From UBA2377 sp964525935 (GTDB lineage Bacteria; Verrucomicrobiota; Verrucomicrobiia; Opitutales; Opitutaceae), in NCBI GenBank assembly GCA_964525935.1, contig CAZGJZ010000003.1, positions 248,001-312,000 on the forward strand: a stretch of 64,000 nt of DNA, in the 5' to 3' direction. Made by a program: the position numbers and the translations under genes. The notes below the pieces were generated by a model. That model ran no database searches, had not been told where the DNA came from, and saw only the letters and a list, made by a program, of their open reading frames with translations. Shown here in pieces: positions 1 to 7,807 of this stretch (the stretch's first letter is position 1; each line of letters begins with the position of its first letter).

Positions 1-993
1 GAAGCCGATGTCGAATTTGACGCTGAGGTCGAAGTAAGTGCCGAGCCCGGACATGGCGTAACCGACGACCGAGGGAAAATCCTGGATCATCGGCGACGTG
101 GGCACCCAGCGCAGGCCGGTCTCGGGCCAGCGCATGCTGCGGCGCCAGCCGCGCATGGGGATGACGGTGAGCTTGCCCTTCGCGCGCGCGGCCTCGGGCG
201 TGTCGATGGCCTTGGGCACCTGGAGGACGCCGGGCGACTCCTTGGCCATGCGGGCGAGTTCGCCGATGGTGAGGCCGTGCACGTAGGGCACGCGGAAAGC
301 GCCGACGTAGCTTTTCCACTGCGCATCGAGCGGCGGGCCGTCGACCTTGAGGCCACCGAGGGGATTGGGGCGGTCGAGGACGATGACCTCGACGTTGTTT
401 TCGAAACACGCGGCCATCGTGTAGAGCATGGCGCTCACGTAGGTGTAGCTGCGCGTGCCGACGTCCTGCAGGTCGACGACCACGGCGTCGAGGCCCTTGA
501 GCATCGCGGGGAGGGGTTTGCGCGTGGCGCCGTAAAGCGAATAGGCGGGGAGGCCGGTGCGTTTGTCGACGCGGTTGGCGATTTTCACCTCGGCCTTTTC
601 GTCGCCGTAGATGCCGTGCTCGGGGCCGAAGAGCGCGACGAGCTTCACGCCCGGGGCGCGGCGGAGGACGTCGATGGTCGTTTCGCCGCGGCGGTTGACG
701 CCGGCGGGGTGCGTGAGGAGACCGATGCGCTTGCCCTTCACGGCGGCGAAGCCCTGCGACTCGAGCACGTCGATGCCGAGCATGACGGGGAACGGCACGG
801 CGGGCGGTGCGGGCGTCGCGGCCGGGGCGGCGGCGGGTCGCGCGATGACCGGGGCGGCAACGGCGCCGGTGGCCGGGGCGGATTTTTGCGCGGGGCGCGT
901 CGGCGCGCTGGCGCTGCAGCCGAACAAGCCGAGCAGCAAAACAAACCAGACCGGCAGGTTTTTCAGGGGCAGAAAGCGTTTCTCGCCGAACAT
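1..993 (-). CDS. namZ: NamZ-like exo-beta-N-acetylmuramidase (DUF1343) lipoprotein, 3' end beyond window
   Basis: This is the N-terminal 331 residues of a DUF1343 protein. I translated it by hand from the ATG at 993 and it runs off the window edge. The N-terminus is a lipoprotein signal with the lipobox LFGC (Cys26), then an Ala/Pro-rich linker to about residue 62. The conserved core follows: LGIDVLES, GLLTHPAGVNRRG, LFGPEHGIYGD and VVVDLQDVGTRSYTY. The family removes terminal N-acetylmuramic acid from peptidoglycan fragments in the periplasm. Family members are usually about 400 residues, so around 80-100 C-terminal residues should lie outside. The family call is secure; the exact cleavage activity is inferred from characterised NamZ. 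Confidence 0.88.
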   Translation of the reverse strand, partial: MFGEKRFLPLKNLPVWFVLLLGLFGCSASAPTRPAQKSAPATGAVAAPVIARPAAAPAATPAPPAVPFPVMLGIDVLESQGFAAVKGKRIGLLTHPAGVNRRGETTIDVLRRAPGVKLVALFGPEHGIYGDEKAEVKIANRVDKRTGLPAYSLYGATRKPLPAMLKGLDAVVVDLQDVGTRSYTYVSAMLYTMAACFENNVEVIVLDRPNPLGGLKVDGPPLDAQWKSYVGAFRVPYVHGLTIGELARMAKESPGVLQVPKAIDTPEAARAKGKLTVIPMRGWRRSMRWPETGLRWVPTSPMIQDFPSVVGYAMSGLGTYFDLSVKFDIGF

Positions 994-1070
994 GTGCGGG
1001 CTACTTTGGCGGCGAGGCCTGCTCCGTCGAGCGGTAATCACGGGCGCGGGGAAATGTTTTTGGAAGACAA

Positions 1071-1154
1071 TTGGCCACGGAGACGCGGAGGCACGGAGAA
1101 GATTCCATATCCCTGCATGGGATTGGCGCTGCGTCTCCGTGCCTCCGTGGCCAA
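1071..1154. repeat. Short-period (~9 nt) hairpin repeat, intergenic
   Basis: The left arm (1071-1100) is built from CCACGGAGA/CGCGGAGGC/ACGGAG words. The right arm (1131-1154) is the same words on the other strand, ending CTCCGTGGCCAA. The element fills the gap between glycerate kinase and the NamZ gene, both on the minus strand. Similar elements lie near 4048, 25784, 52838, 58173 and 58688. Confidence 0.75.
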
Positions 1155-1159
1155 CCGCT

Positions 1160-2326
1160 TCAGGAAAATTGTTGGCGGACTGAGGCGGTGAGCAAGGTCG
1201 AGGCGGCGCGCAGGGCTTCGGCGAGCGGGAGGCCGGGGGGCGTGATGGCGCGGAGATGGAGATTGGTGGGCGCGGCGGCGCTCGTCGTGACCTGGCCGGC
1301 GAAGACGTGGACGGGTTTGCCCTTGGCGAGGGCGCGCGCGGCGACGGCGCCGGGGCCTTTGCCGCTGAGCGAGCTTTCGTCGAAGCGGCCTTCGCCGGTG
1401 ATGACGAGGTCGGCGGCATTGATGCGCGCCTCGAGGTCGAGCCACGCGGCGACGAGATCGAAGCCGGGGAGCAGTTTCGCGCCCGCGGCGGTCATGAGGC
1501 CGAAAGCGATGCCGCCGGCGGCACCGGCGCCGGGGGCGTCCATGAGCGTGTCGGGTTGCGCGCAATGCGTGCAAAGCAGCAGGCCGAGGCGGGCGCTCTC
1601 GTGCTCGATGCGGCGGAGATCGGCGGGGCGCAGGCCTTTTTGCGGACCGTAGATAGCGGCGGCGCCGTTGGCGCCGAGCAGGGGATTGGTGACGTCGCAG
1701 GCGATGCGGATCGGCGGAAAATCAGCTGGGAGCCGGCCGGCGAGGCGGGCGATGCGCGGCCAGTTGGCGGGCACGAGCGGATCGACGCGGGTGCCGGCGG
1801 CGTCGAGAAAATCGTAGCCGAGTGCACTGAGGGCGCCCAGGCCGAGGTCGTTGGTAGCGCTGCCACCGACGCCGACGAGGATGGCGGCGACCTTGCGCTC
1901 GGCGGCGGCGCGGATGAGCTCGCCGGTGCCGCGCGTGGTGGTGTGCCACGGGTCGCGATCGGCGTTGGCGAGCAGTGCGAGACCGCTGGCGGCGGCCATC
2001 TCGATGACGGCGACGTTGGCGGGTTCGTTTTTGTCGACCGGGAGGGCGAGGAGCTGGCGGGCGGCGGAGGGAATTTCCTGCAACGGCACGAGGCCGAGAC
2101 CGGCTTCGAGGGGCTGGCTACGCGGGCCGGCGACGGTGAGCGGGACGGTCACGCCGCCGGCGGCGCGAGTGAGGATGCTCGCAAATCCCTCGCCGCCATC
2201 GGCGAGCGGGCAGAGGTCGAGCGACCAGTCGGGGTGTCGCTCGCGGAGGGCTTGCGCGGTGGCGGCGCACGCCTCGGGGGCGGTGAGAGAGTCCTTGAAT
2301 TTATCGAAGGCGAGAAGGACGCGCAT
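1160..2326 (-). CDS. Glycerate kinase (GlxK/GarK family)
   Basis: A 388-residue cytoplasmic kinase of the bacterial glycerate kinase family, which phosphorylates D-glycerate with ATP, normally to 2-phosphoglycerate. The N-terminus FDKFKDSLTAPEA, the PLADGGEGFA motif near residues 41-49, IEMAAASGLALL, GVGGSATNDLGLGAL and the late GEGRFDESSLSGKGP loop are all family hallmarks. Length is typical. It starts at an ATG and has a small intergenic gap from the DUF1653 gene upstream on the same strand. It could feed glycerate from sugar-acid breakdown into glycolysis; neighbouring sugar genes fit that but do not prove it. Confidence 0.92.
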   Translation of the reverse strand: MRVLLAFDKFKDSLTAPEACAATAQALRERHPDWSLDLCPLADGGEGFASILTRAAGGVTVPLTVAGPRSQPLEAGLGLVPLQEIPSAARQLLALPVDKNEPANVAVIEMAAASGLALLANADRDPWHTTTRGTGELIRAAAERKVAAILVGVGGSATNDLGLGALSALGYDFLDAAGTRVDPLVPANWPRIARLAGRLPADFPPIRIACDVTNPLLGANGAAAIYGPQKGLRPADLRRIEHESARLGLLLCTHCAQPDTLMDAPGAGAAGGIAFGLMTAAGAKLLPGFDLVAAWLDLEARINAADLVITGEGRFDESSLSGKGPGAVAARALAKGKPVHVFAGQVTTSAAAPTNLHLRAITPPGLPLAEALRAASTLLTASVRQQFS

Positions 2327-2368
2327 CGGTGGAAAGGCAGAAGGGAGAGAGAAGAAGGAGGAAGCTAC

Positions 2369-2401
2369 GGGCCGGTTTGTAACCTATTAGGTTACAAACC
2401 G
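2369..2401. repeat. 33-bp near-perfect palindrome at the DUF1653 stop codon
   Basis: Arms GCCGGTTTGTAACCT (2369-2383) and its complement (2387-2401) flank a 3-nt centre. The right arm contains the TAA stop of the DUF1653 gene. No T-tract follows on either strand, so it is not a standard intrinsic terminator. It could be a 3'-end stem-loop that protects the mRNA, or a protein site. Confidence 0.7.
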
Positions 2402-2637
2402 GCGGGGGTGATAAGGGTGAAGCGCGGCACGCGGCGGCCGTTGAGCTCGACGGTTTCGATGAACATGGCGGCGGGGCGCACCCAGAAACCGTGGTCGTCG
2501 TAGAGTTTTTGATAGACCGCCATCGGCTCGTGGGTCTCGGAGTGACGGGCGAGATGGAGCACGCGGTAGTCGTTGCCCTTGTAGTGGCGGTAGACGCCGG
2601 GGCGCGGCTCGGCGGGAAGCGGAGGCAGATCGGACAT
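2392..2637 (-). CDS. DUF1653 domain protein
   Basis: An 81-residue protein that is almost entirely a DUF1653 domain: PGVYRHYKGNDYRVLHLARHSETHEPMAVYQKLY, then a C-terminal segment with WVRPAAMFIETVELNGRRVPRF. The function of DUF1653 is unknown. The ATG is at 2637 and lies 2 bp beyond the stop of the GH32 gene, so the two are almost certainly co-transcribed. The start is supported by the domain beginning close to the Met. Confidence 0.85.
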   Translation of the reverse strand: MSDLPPLPAEPRPGVYRHYKGNDYRVLHLARHSETHEPMAVYQKLYDDHGFWVRPAAMFIETVELNGRRVPRFTLITPAGL

Positions 2638-2639
2638 GG

Positions 2640-4004
2640 TCAGGCGACAGTGGACGGCGCGGCGCGCAGCGTCCAGACGCGACCGGCGACGAGGCGGGCC
2701 GAGCCTTCGCTGACGGAAAGGCGTGCGGCGGGCTCGACCGGATACGGCACCACGCGGGTGTAGGTGGCGCGGTCGTTGACGAACAGTTCGAGCACCGAGC
2801 GATCGAGCAGCCAGCGCAGGCGCACCGGGGAATCGGCGGGCGCGAGCGGCACGAGGGGCGAGCCGTTGCAGTGCACGCCGTGGGTCTCGATGACGATGTT
2901 GATGCCGGCGAGTTGGAACTGGATGGTCGCCGACGCGCTGCGCTCGAGTGTGAGCTCGCCGTCGCACTGGCCGCCGGCGGGGAGCGGGAGGGTGAGCGGC
3001 GTGGCGGCGAGGGCTTGCGGCGCGTAGTCGGTGGCGGCGCCGCGGAGTTGCTCGATCTCGGCGACGGGAGCGCTGCAGCAATCGCCGTGGGCATCGAGCC
3101 AGAGACGGCGCGGCACGCCGAGGCAGCCGTTCCAGCCGCGGCCCTTGGGGAAGTCTTTCACCCAGCCGAAGACCACGACGCGACCGCTCGGATCGATGGC
3201 GGGATGCGTGGCGTAGTAATGGAAGCTCTCGTCGAGGCGGCCGCGACGCTCGACGTGGAAAACGTAGTTTTTCAGGTCGAGCGTGCCGCTGAACCAATCG
3301 ACCGGACGGCAGGGCGAAGTGAGCAGCAGCCACTTGTTGCCGAAGCGCACGAGATTGGGGCACTCGAGGAAGAGCGTCGTGGTGCGCGGCTCGCGGTAGA
3401 TGATGCCGCGGTAAATCCAATGCTCCAGATCGCCAGAAGGGTTTTCGTAGAGCGGGATGACCGTTTCCGCGCCGAGGATGGAGCCGAGGACCATGAACGT
3501 GCGGCCTTCGGTGCGGAAGACGAACGGGTCGCGCCAGTCGCGGCGGAGCGCCGGGCCGCCGTGGTTGTCGAGCGTGAGGCAAGGTGCGGCGACGTGCTGG
3601 GTCCACGTGCGCCAGCCGGCGTCGCCGGGCGTGGCGAGCGCCTGCGCGTTTCGGGCGTGCTCGAGCTCGTGGGGCGGGACGGTGGTGTAGAGGATGCGCG
3701 GCTCGCCGCGGTTGGTCAGGGCGAGGCAGCCGGAGTAACAGTGCTTCTCGCCGTCGGCGAGTTGGGGGCGCAGGGCGATCGGCAGATGTTCCCAGTGGAC
3801 GAGGTCGCGGCTGCGCGCGTGCCCCCAATGCATGTCGGCCCACTCATCGCCGCCGGGGTTGTGTTGGTAGAAAACGTGACACCAACCGTCGTGCCAGATC
3901 ACGCCGTTGGGATCGTTCATCCAGCAGGCGGGTGGGCCGAAGTGCCACGCGGGGCGGGCGGGGTCGTTGACGACGGGGTAGGCGGGACGGGGAATTTCGT
4001 TCAC
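2640..4004 (-). CDS. Glycoside hydrolase family 32 (beta-fructosidase/invertase-like)
   Basis: A 454-residue GH32 enzyme. The three active-site signatures are visible: WMNDPNG at 28-34 with nucleophile Asp31, WRDP at 157-160 with the transition-state Asp159, and ECPNLV at 214-219 with acid/base Glu214. A C-terminal beta-sandwich of usual length follows. No signal peptide is seen, so it probably acts in the cytoplasm on sucrose, sucrose phosphate or short fructans. Substrate cannot be read from the sequence. It is downstream of the isomerase gene on the same strand but separated from it by a terminator and a repeat. Confidence 0.93.
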   Translation of the reverse strand: MNEIPRPAYPVVNDPARPAWHFGPPACWMNDPNGVIWHDGWCHVFYQHNPGGDEWADMHWGHARSRDLVHWEHLPIALRPQLADGEKHCYSGCLALTNRGEPRILYTTVPPHELEHARNAQALATPGDAGWRTWTQHVAAPCLTLDNHGGPALRRDWRDPFVFRTEGRTFMVLGSILGAETVIPLYENPSGDLEHWIYRGIIYREPRTTTLFLECPNLVRFGNKWLLLTSPCRPVDWFSGTLDLKNYVFHVERRGRLDESFHYYATHPAIDPSGRVVVFGWVKDFPKGRGWNGCLGVPRRLWLDAHGDCCSAPVAEIEQLRGAATDYAPQALAATPLTLPLPAGGQCDGELTLERSASATIQFQLAGINIVIETHGVHCNGSPLVPLAPADSPVRLRWLLDRSVLELFVNDRATYTRVVPYPVEPAARLSVSEGSARLVAGRVWTLRAAPSTVA

Positions 4005-4047
4005 AGGGAGTTAGACGAACGGAGAGGGTTTTGGGTGGAGAAATAAT

Positions 4048-4124
4048 CACCACGAAGAGCACGAAGGACACGAAGTGATCAGGAAGCAATCAGGGCTTCT
4101 TCGTGAGCTTTGTGCGTTTCGTGG
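4048..4124. repeat. Short-period (~9 nt) hairpin repeat, intergenic
   Basis: Left arm 4048-4075 consists of CCACGAAGA/GCACGAAGG/ACACGAAG words. Right arm 4099-4124 carries CTTCGTG, TTTGTGC and TTTCGTGGT. It sits between GH32 and the terminator of the isomerase gene and belongs to the same family as the elements at 1071 and 52838. Confidence 0.75.
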
Positions 4125-4129
4125 TAAAA

Positions 4130-4158
4130 TAAAAAAGCGGAGCCGGTGGAGGCTCCGC
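4130..4158 (-). terminator. Intrinsic terminator of the isomerase gene
   Basis: On the minus strand, arms GCGGAGCC and GGCTCCGC with a 5-6 nt loop are followed at once by TTTTTTATTT. It lies about 50 bp after the stop codon of the gene at 4208-5836. Confidence 0.85.
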
Positions 4159-4169
4159 TGAGAGGAAGG

Positions 4170-4193
4170 GCGCTCTGCTGGACAGCAGAGCGC
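4170..4193. repeat. Perfect 11-bp-arm palindrome
   Basis: Arms GCGCTCTGCTG and CAGCAGAGCGC enclose a 2-nt centre, 14 bp after the isomerase stop codon. It belongs to the self-echoing palindromes that recur at 30371, 39807 and 59902. Confidence 0.75.
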
Positions 4194-4207
4194 CTCTACG
4201 GTGAGGA

Positions 4208-5836
4208 TTAGAACTTCGAGCCGTCGGCCTTGGTGCCGCAGAGACTGACTTCGAGGCCGAGTTCGGCGGCGAGGGCGGCCTTCGTATACATGGCGAGGTC
4301 GGCTTCCTTGGCGCTGTTGGCGTAGGCGACCTGGATGTGGTTGGCCTTGTGGCGGGCCATCATCTGGTCGCGCGACACGCCGTAGGTCACAGCGTGCATG
4401 ATCGGCCATTGCTCGGTGGTCTCTTCCCAGCGGCGCTGGGTTTCGGCGCGGGGGAGCGTGATGACCTTGGCGCGACCGAGGTCCATCTTGAGCTTGCCGC
4501 CCTCGACGAAGACGCGGCTCCACACGATCTCGCCGGGCTTGGCGATGCCGCGGACGGTGCCGCCGCCGAGACGGAAATACATGAACGGCTGGCGCATCGA
4601 GTCGGTGCCCTTGTAGCCGTCGATGTGGTGGGCTGGCGGGGCGCTGCCGGAGATGAGGAAGACCCAGACGTATTCCCCGGTGGTGCCGCTCTTGTCGAAA
4701 TCACCCCAGCGCAAATCGTGCAGCGTGTTTTCAACGGGCTGGCTGAGGGCGGTGTGCACGCGGTTGGTGAAGAGGCCGTCGAGGCCGGCGCACTCGTCGA
4801 CTTCGTTGAAGTGCGTGAGCGGCTGGCCGTCGCGGATGATCTCGCCCTTGGCGTTGGCGACGGGCGGACGGTCGGAGTTGTTGAGGATGCCCTCGACGAG
4901 GTCGGAGGCGGGCAGGAGATCCTTGAGGCCCTGCTGGTATTGGATGCCGATGGACTCGCAGCCGAACTCATCGGCGATGCGGAGGGCGGCGACGTAGGTT
5001 TTGCACTGCCAGAGGACCTGTTCCTCGGTGAGATCGCTGTCGGGGTTTTTTCCGAGGTGGAACTTCATGCCCTTGGCCTTGAGCCAGTCGAACACGGCGC
5101 GCGCCTCGGCGTCGCTCACCTGCGTGGCGCCGTAGTAGAGGGCGGACTGCGAGAGGCGCTCCTTGTAGACGCCGGTCTTGAAGAGCAGCTCGTCGGGGAT
5201 GATGGCGTTATACATGCCCATGCAGCCCTCGTCGAAGATGCCCATGATGGACTTTTTGCGGCGGAGGTCGTCGGCGAGCTTCTTGGCGAGCGCGCGGGCC
5301 TTCGGCGGGACGGAACCCTTGGCGAGGGCCTTGACGTGCGCGGTCTTGTGTTTGACGACGCCGGTCTTGAGCCAGCCAGCGAGGTTGCCCAGGAAAAACT
5401 CGTCCGTGAAATCGGCGCTCCAGAGCGTGGAGTATTTCACGCCGGCCTTGGTGAGGGAGCCGTTGAGGTTGAGCATGCCGACGAGGCCGGGCGCGGTGCC
5501 GGACCAGTTGGCGACGGTGAGGATCGGCGCCTGGTGCGAGATCAGGCCGTGGAGGATGTGGTGCGAATACTGCCAGACCGCCTCGGCGACGATGATCGGC
5601 GTCTTCGGGTCGATCGTGGCGAAGACCTCCATGCCTTCCTTCTGGGAGGCGATGAAGCCGTGCTTGAGGGCGGGCTTGTAGGGGTGCGCGCGGACGAGCT
5701 TGTAGCCGAGCTTGGCGACGGCGGCGGTGAGCTGCTGCTCCATCGCGAGCTGGCCGGACCAGGTTTTTTCGTTGGCGGACTGGCGCAAGTCGCCGTTGGC
5801 GACGAGCAGGATGGTTTTCTTCGGGGTCTTCTTCAT
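4208..5836 (-). CDS. L-fucose/L-arabinose isomerase-like protein
   Basis: A 542-residue cytoplasmic protein. I chose the ATG at 5836 (MKKTPKKTILLVANGD); the upstream 88 in-frame codons look non-coding. Features that suggest the FucI/AraA fold are the N-terminal Rossmann-like start, TVANWSGTAPGLVGMLN near 107-123, DEGCMGMYNAI at 202-212 and the acidic block FNEVDECAGLDGLFTNRV in the second half, comparable to the metal-binding Glu/Asp region of sugar isomerases. It would convert an aldose to a ketose with a divalent metal. A divergent AraC regulator and the GH32 gene nearby support a sugar role. The substrate is unknown. Confidence 0.65.
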   Translation of the reverse strand: MKKTPKKTILLVANGDLRQSANEKTWSGQLAMEQQLTAAVAKLGYKLVRAHPYKPALKHGFIASQKEGMEVFATIDPKTPIIVAEAVWQYSHHILHGLISHQAPILTVANWSGTAPGLVGMLNLNGSLTKAGVKYSTLWSADFTDEFFLGNLAGWLKTGVVKHKTAHVKALAKGSVPPKARALAKKLADDLRRKKSIMGIFDEGCMGMYNAIIPDELLFKTGVYKERLSQSALYYGATQVSDAEARAVFDWLKAKGMKFHLGKNPDSDLTEEQVLWQCKTYVAALRIADEFGCESIGIQYQQGLKDLLPASDLVEGILNNSDRPPVANAKGEIIRDGQPLTHFNEVDECAGLDGLFTNRVHTALSQPVENTLHDLRWGDFDKSGTTGEYVWVFLISGSAPPAHHIDGYKGTDSMRQPFMYFRLGGGTVRGIAKPGEIVWSRVFVEGGKLKMDLGRAKVITLPRAETQRRWEETTEQWPIMHAVTYGVSRDQMMARHKANHIQVAYANSAKEADLAMYTKAALAAELGLEVSLCGTKADGSKF

Positions 5837-5862
5837 GAGATGACAGGGTTGAGGTGTTACTA

Positions 5863-5975
5863 GATAAAATCGGCGCTGCCGAACCGGAGGGGCGGGGCGC
5901 AGGAACCGGTGATTATGCACTGGCAGCGGCGCGGTCGGAATGGATAGTTTGTGGAAAGGAATGGATAAAATCGGC
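5863..5975. promoter_or_regulatory. Direct repeat GATAAAATCGGC, candidate AraC-family operator pair
   Basis: The 12-mer GATAAAATCGGC occurs at 5863-5874 and 5964-5975, 101 bp apart and on the same strand. One extra mismatch extends the match to T[A/G]GATAAAATCGGC. The copies lie in the divergent region between the isomerase gene and the AraC gene, the second overlapping the AraC 5' end. A/T-rich repeats are unexpected in this GC-rich DNA. That AraC binds them is inferred. Confidence 0.5.
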
Positions 5976-6845
5976 CACAATCGGCAGCGCGAGCTCCTCC
6001 TGTCCCAGCAGGTGACGGGGGCGCGGTATTTTTTCAGCAACCTCGCGCCGGCCCGCGGCGTGAAGCCCGGCCCGGCATTGGGCGGACGCGAGTTGTGCAA
6101 TCCGGACTACCGCGTGGACCGCGATGCGTATGCGTATGACGGCCTGGAATATGTGGCCGAGGGCGCGGGGCGCGTGACGCTGGATGGCGTGGAGCACGCG
6201 CTGGCGCCGGGCGCGGTGTTTGCCTACGGCCGCGGCACGCGCTGCGAAATCCGCACCGATCCCGCGAAGCCGATGGTGAAGTATTTTGTGTGCCTCGTCG
6301 GCACGGCGGCTGCGCGGCGACTCGCACAGGCGGGCGTCGCACCGGGGCGCGTGCATGTGCTGCCCACGCATGCGGAGCTGCGCGGATTGTTTGAGGAGCT
6401 GATCCACGAAGGCCAGCGGCCGGGTCAGCTGGCGCGGGCGCAGTGCGCGACGCGGCTGGAGCTGCTGCTCCTCAAGGTCGAGGAGCACGTCGGGCAGGGA
6501 CCGCGCGGCGAAGACCCGGCGCGCGAACGTTTTTTACGGTGCCGGACGCTGATCGAGGAACGCGCGGAGCAGTTTGCGACGCTCGAGGAAATCGCGGCGG
6601 CGGCGGGCATGGAGGTTTCCAGCGTGTGCCGGCTGTTTCGCCGCTACCACGACTGCAGCCCCTATCAGCACCTGTTGCGGCGCAAGATGACGCTCGCGGC
6701 GGAGCATCTGGTGGAAAACGGCGGACTGGTGAAGGAGGCGGCGCAGCGCGTGGGGTTCGCCGACCCGTATCATTTTTCGCGCTGCTTCAAGGCCGTGCAC
6801 GGCGTCGCGCCGCGGGATCTGCTGCGCTACCGTCGCACGGGGTGA
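5940..6845 (+). CDS. AraC-family transcriptional regulator
   Basis: A 301-residue regulator with an N-terminal cupin-like sensing domain (about residues 40-110; PGAVFAYGRGTRCEI) and a C-terminal double helix-turn-helix (about 195-298), including LEEIAAAAGMEVSSVCRLFRRY and the signature VGFADPYHFSRCFKAVHGVAPRDLLRYR. It is transcribed divergently from the isomerase-like gene and probably controls it in response to a sugar. A second in-frame ATG at 5961 overlaps one of the 12-bp direct repeats, so the true start may be seven residues later. Confidence 0.9.
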   Translation: MDSLWKGMDKIGHNRQRELLLSQQVTGARYFFSNLAPARGVKPGPALGGRELCNPDYRVDRDAYAYDGLEYVAEGAGRVTLDGVEHALAPGAVFAYGRGTRCEIRTDPAKPMVKYFVCLVGTAAARRLAQAGVAPGRVHVLPTHAELRGLFEELIHEGQRPGQLARAQCATRLELLLLKVEEHVGQGPRGEDPARERFLRCRTLIEERAEQFATLEEIAAAAGMEVSSVCRLFRRYHDCSPYQHLLRRKMTLAAEHLVENGGLVKEAAQRVGFADPYHFSRCFKAVHGVAPRDLLRYRRTG

Positions 6846-6933
6846 TCGGATCATTTGTCACTTAATTCTACTTTGCCATATTAGCCACTCGCCCGCGCGC
6901 GGCCCATCTCCAATTTAGATCCAAGAAAGCGTC

Positions 6934-7131
6934 ATGAAAATCTTTCGGCTATTTTGTCTGATCCTTGCCGTCTTTTTTACTCTGTTGATTCCAATCGGAT
7001 TCTGGCTGGCCGGTTGGACTCTCTCACGGGTCAGCTTTGGCCCAATGTGGGCGGCGCTGGGATTCTGGCTCGGATATTTCCGAATTCGGGAACTTGACCG
7101 GAAGACAAGAAGCGGGTCGATCCAAAGATAA
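6934..7131 (+). CDS. Small membrane protein, unknown
   Basis: A 65-residue ORF starting at ATG 6934 with two hydrophobic stretches (residues about 5-28 and 37-50) and a basic C-terminus. The DNA around 6850-7140 is visibly richer in A/T than its surroundings. No family is recognised. Hydrophobicity and an ATG start make it plausible, but it is short enough to be doubtful. Confidence 0.45.
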   Translation: MKIFRLFCLILAVFFTLLIPIGFWLAGWTLSRVSFGPMWAALGFWLGYFRIRELDRKTRSGSIQR

Positions 7132-7169
7132 CTACGATTACGGTGACGGGGCGCTGGGTCCGCCTTAAA

Positions 7170-7661
7170 TCAAACGGCGGCGGTGACGGGAGCGGTGAGA
7201 AGCGACTCGACCTCGATGACGCCGCTGGTTTCGAGGGCGAGGCGGATGGCTTTGCCGATGAGTTCGGCGGAGGCGGCTTCGCCGCGCAAGGTCACGTGGC
7301 CGTTGGCGCAGTCGATGTTGATGGCGAGCGCGGAAAGGTCGGACTCGAGGGCATACTTGCCCTTGATGACGGCGATGATGCGGGCGTCGGAGAGTTCCTC
7401 GCCGGCGGCCTTGGCCTGCGTGCGGACGACTTTGCCGGCTTTTTGGAGGTCGGCCTTGATGTCGGCGGGCGTGAGTTTCCAGTCGCGGAGCTTATTGCCG
7501 ATGGCGTCGGTGGCGCTGGCGGCGGCAGACTCGGTGCGGTTGGCGGCGGCGGACAACTGGGTGCGCGTCGAGCCCGGACCGGCTTCCTGGCGGAGATAAA
7601 GATGATACGAAGCGGCGCCGATCAGAGCGCCGAGGAGGAGGAACAGCAGGGTGTGTTTCAT
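7170..7661 (-). CDS. BON-domain protein, periplasmic/envelope
   Basis: A 163-residue protein. The ATG at 7661 was chosen because it begins a signal or anchor sequence (MKHTLLFLLLGALIGAASYH). An Ala-rich middle leads to a BON domain from about residue 85: DARIIAVIKGKYALESDLSALAINIDCANGHVTLRGEA, ending with VIEVESLL. BON domains bind phospholipid and occur in OsmY-like envelope stress proteins. It is divergent from the SDR gene at 7808. The family is confident; the role is inferred. Confidence 0.85.
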   Translation of the reverse strand: MKHTLLFLLLGALIGAASYHLYLRQEAGPGSTRTQLSAAANRTESAAASATDAIGNKLRDWKLTPADIKADLQKAGKVVRTQAKAAGEELSDARIIAVIKGKYALESDLSALAINIDCANGHVTLRGEAASAELIGKAIRLALETSGVIEVESLLTAPVTAAV

Positions 7662-7807
7662 GGTAGGGACTGGGTGCGGCGTAACAGACCGGGAATCGGC
7701 GGCATGGTTCGCGGGGCGGCGATGCTCGGTGGCGCCGGGCCAAATCGCCGGGGAGATGGAATCAAGCGTTGCCCGCGCGGCGCGGATGGTTTCGCTGGGC
7801 AGCACTT

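Noticed and set aside
4337..5863. A 508-codon plus-strand frame opposite the isomerase-like gene
   Set aside because: Composition is that of an antisense shadow (Gly/Ala/Asp/Glu/Val) and the minus-strand protein has conserved motifs.
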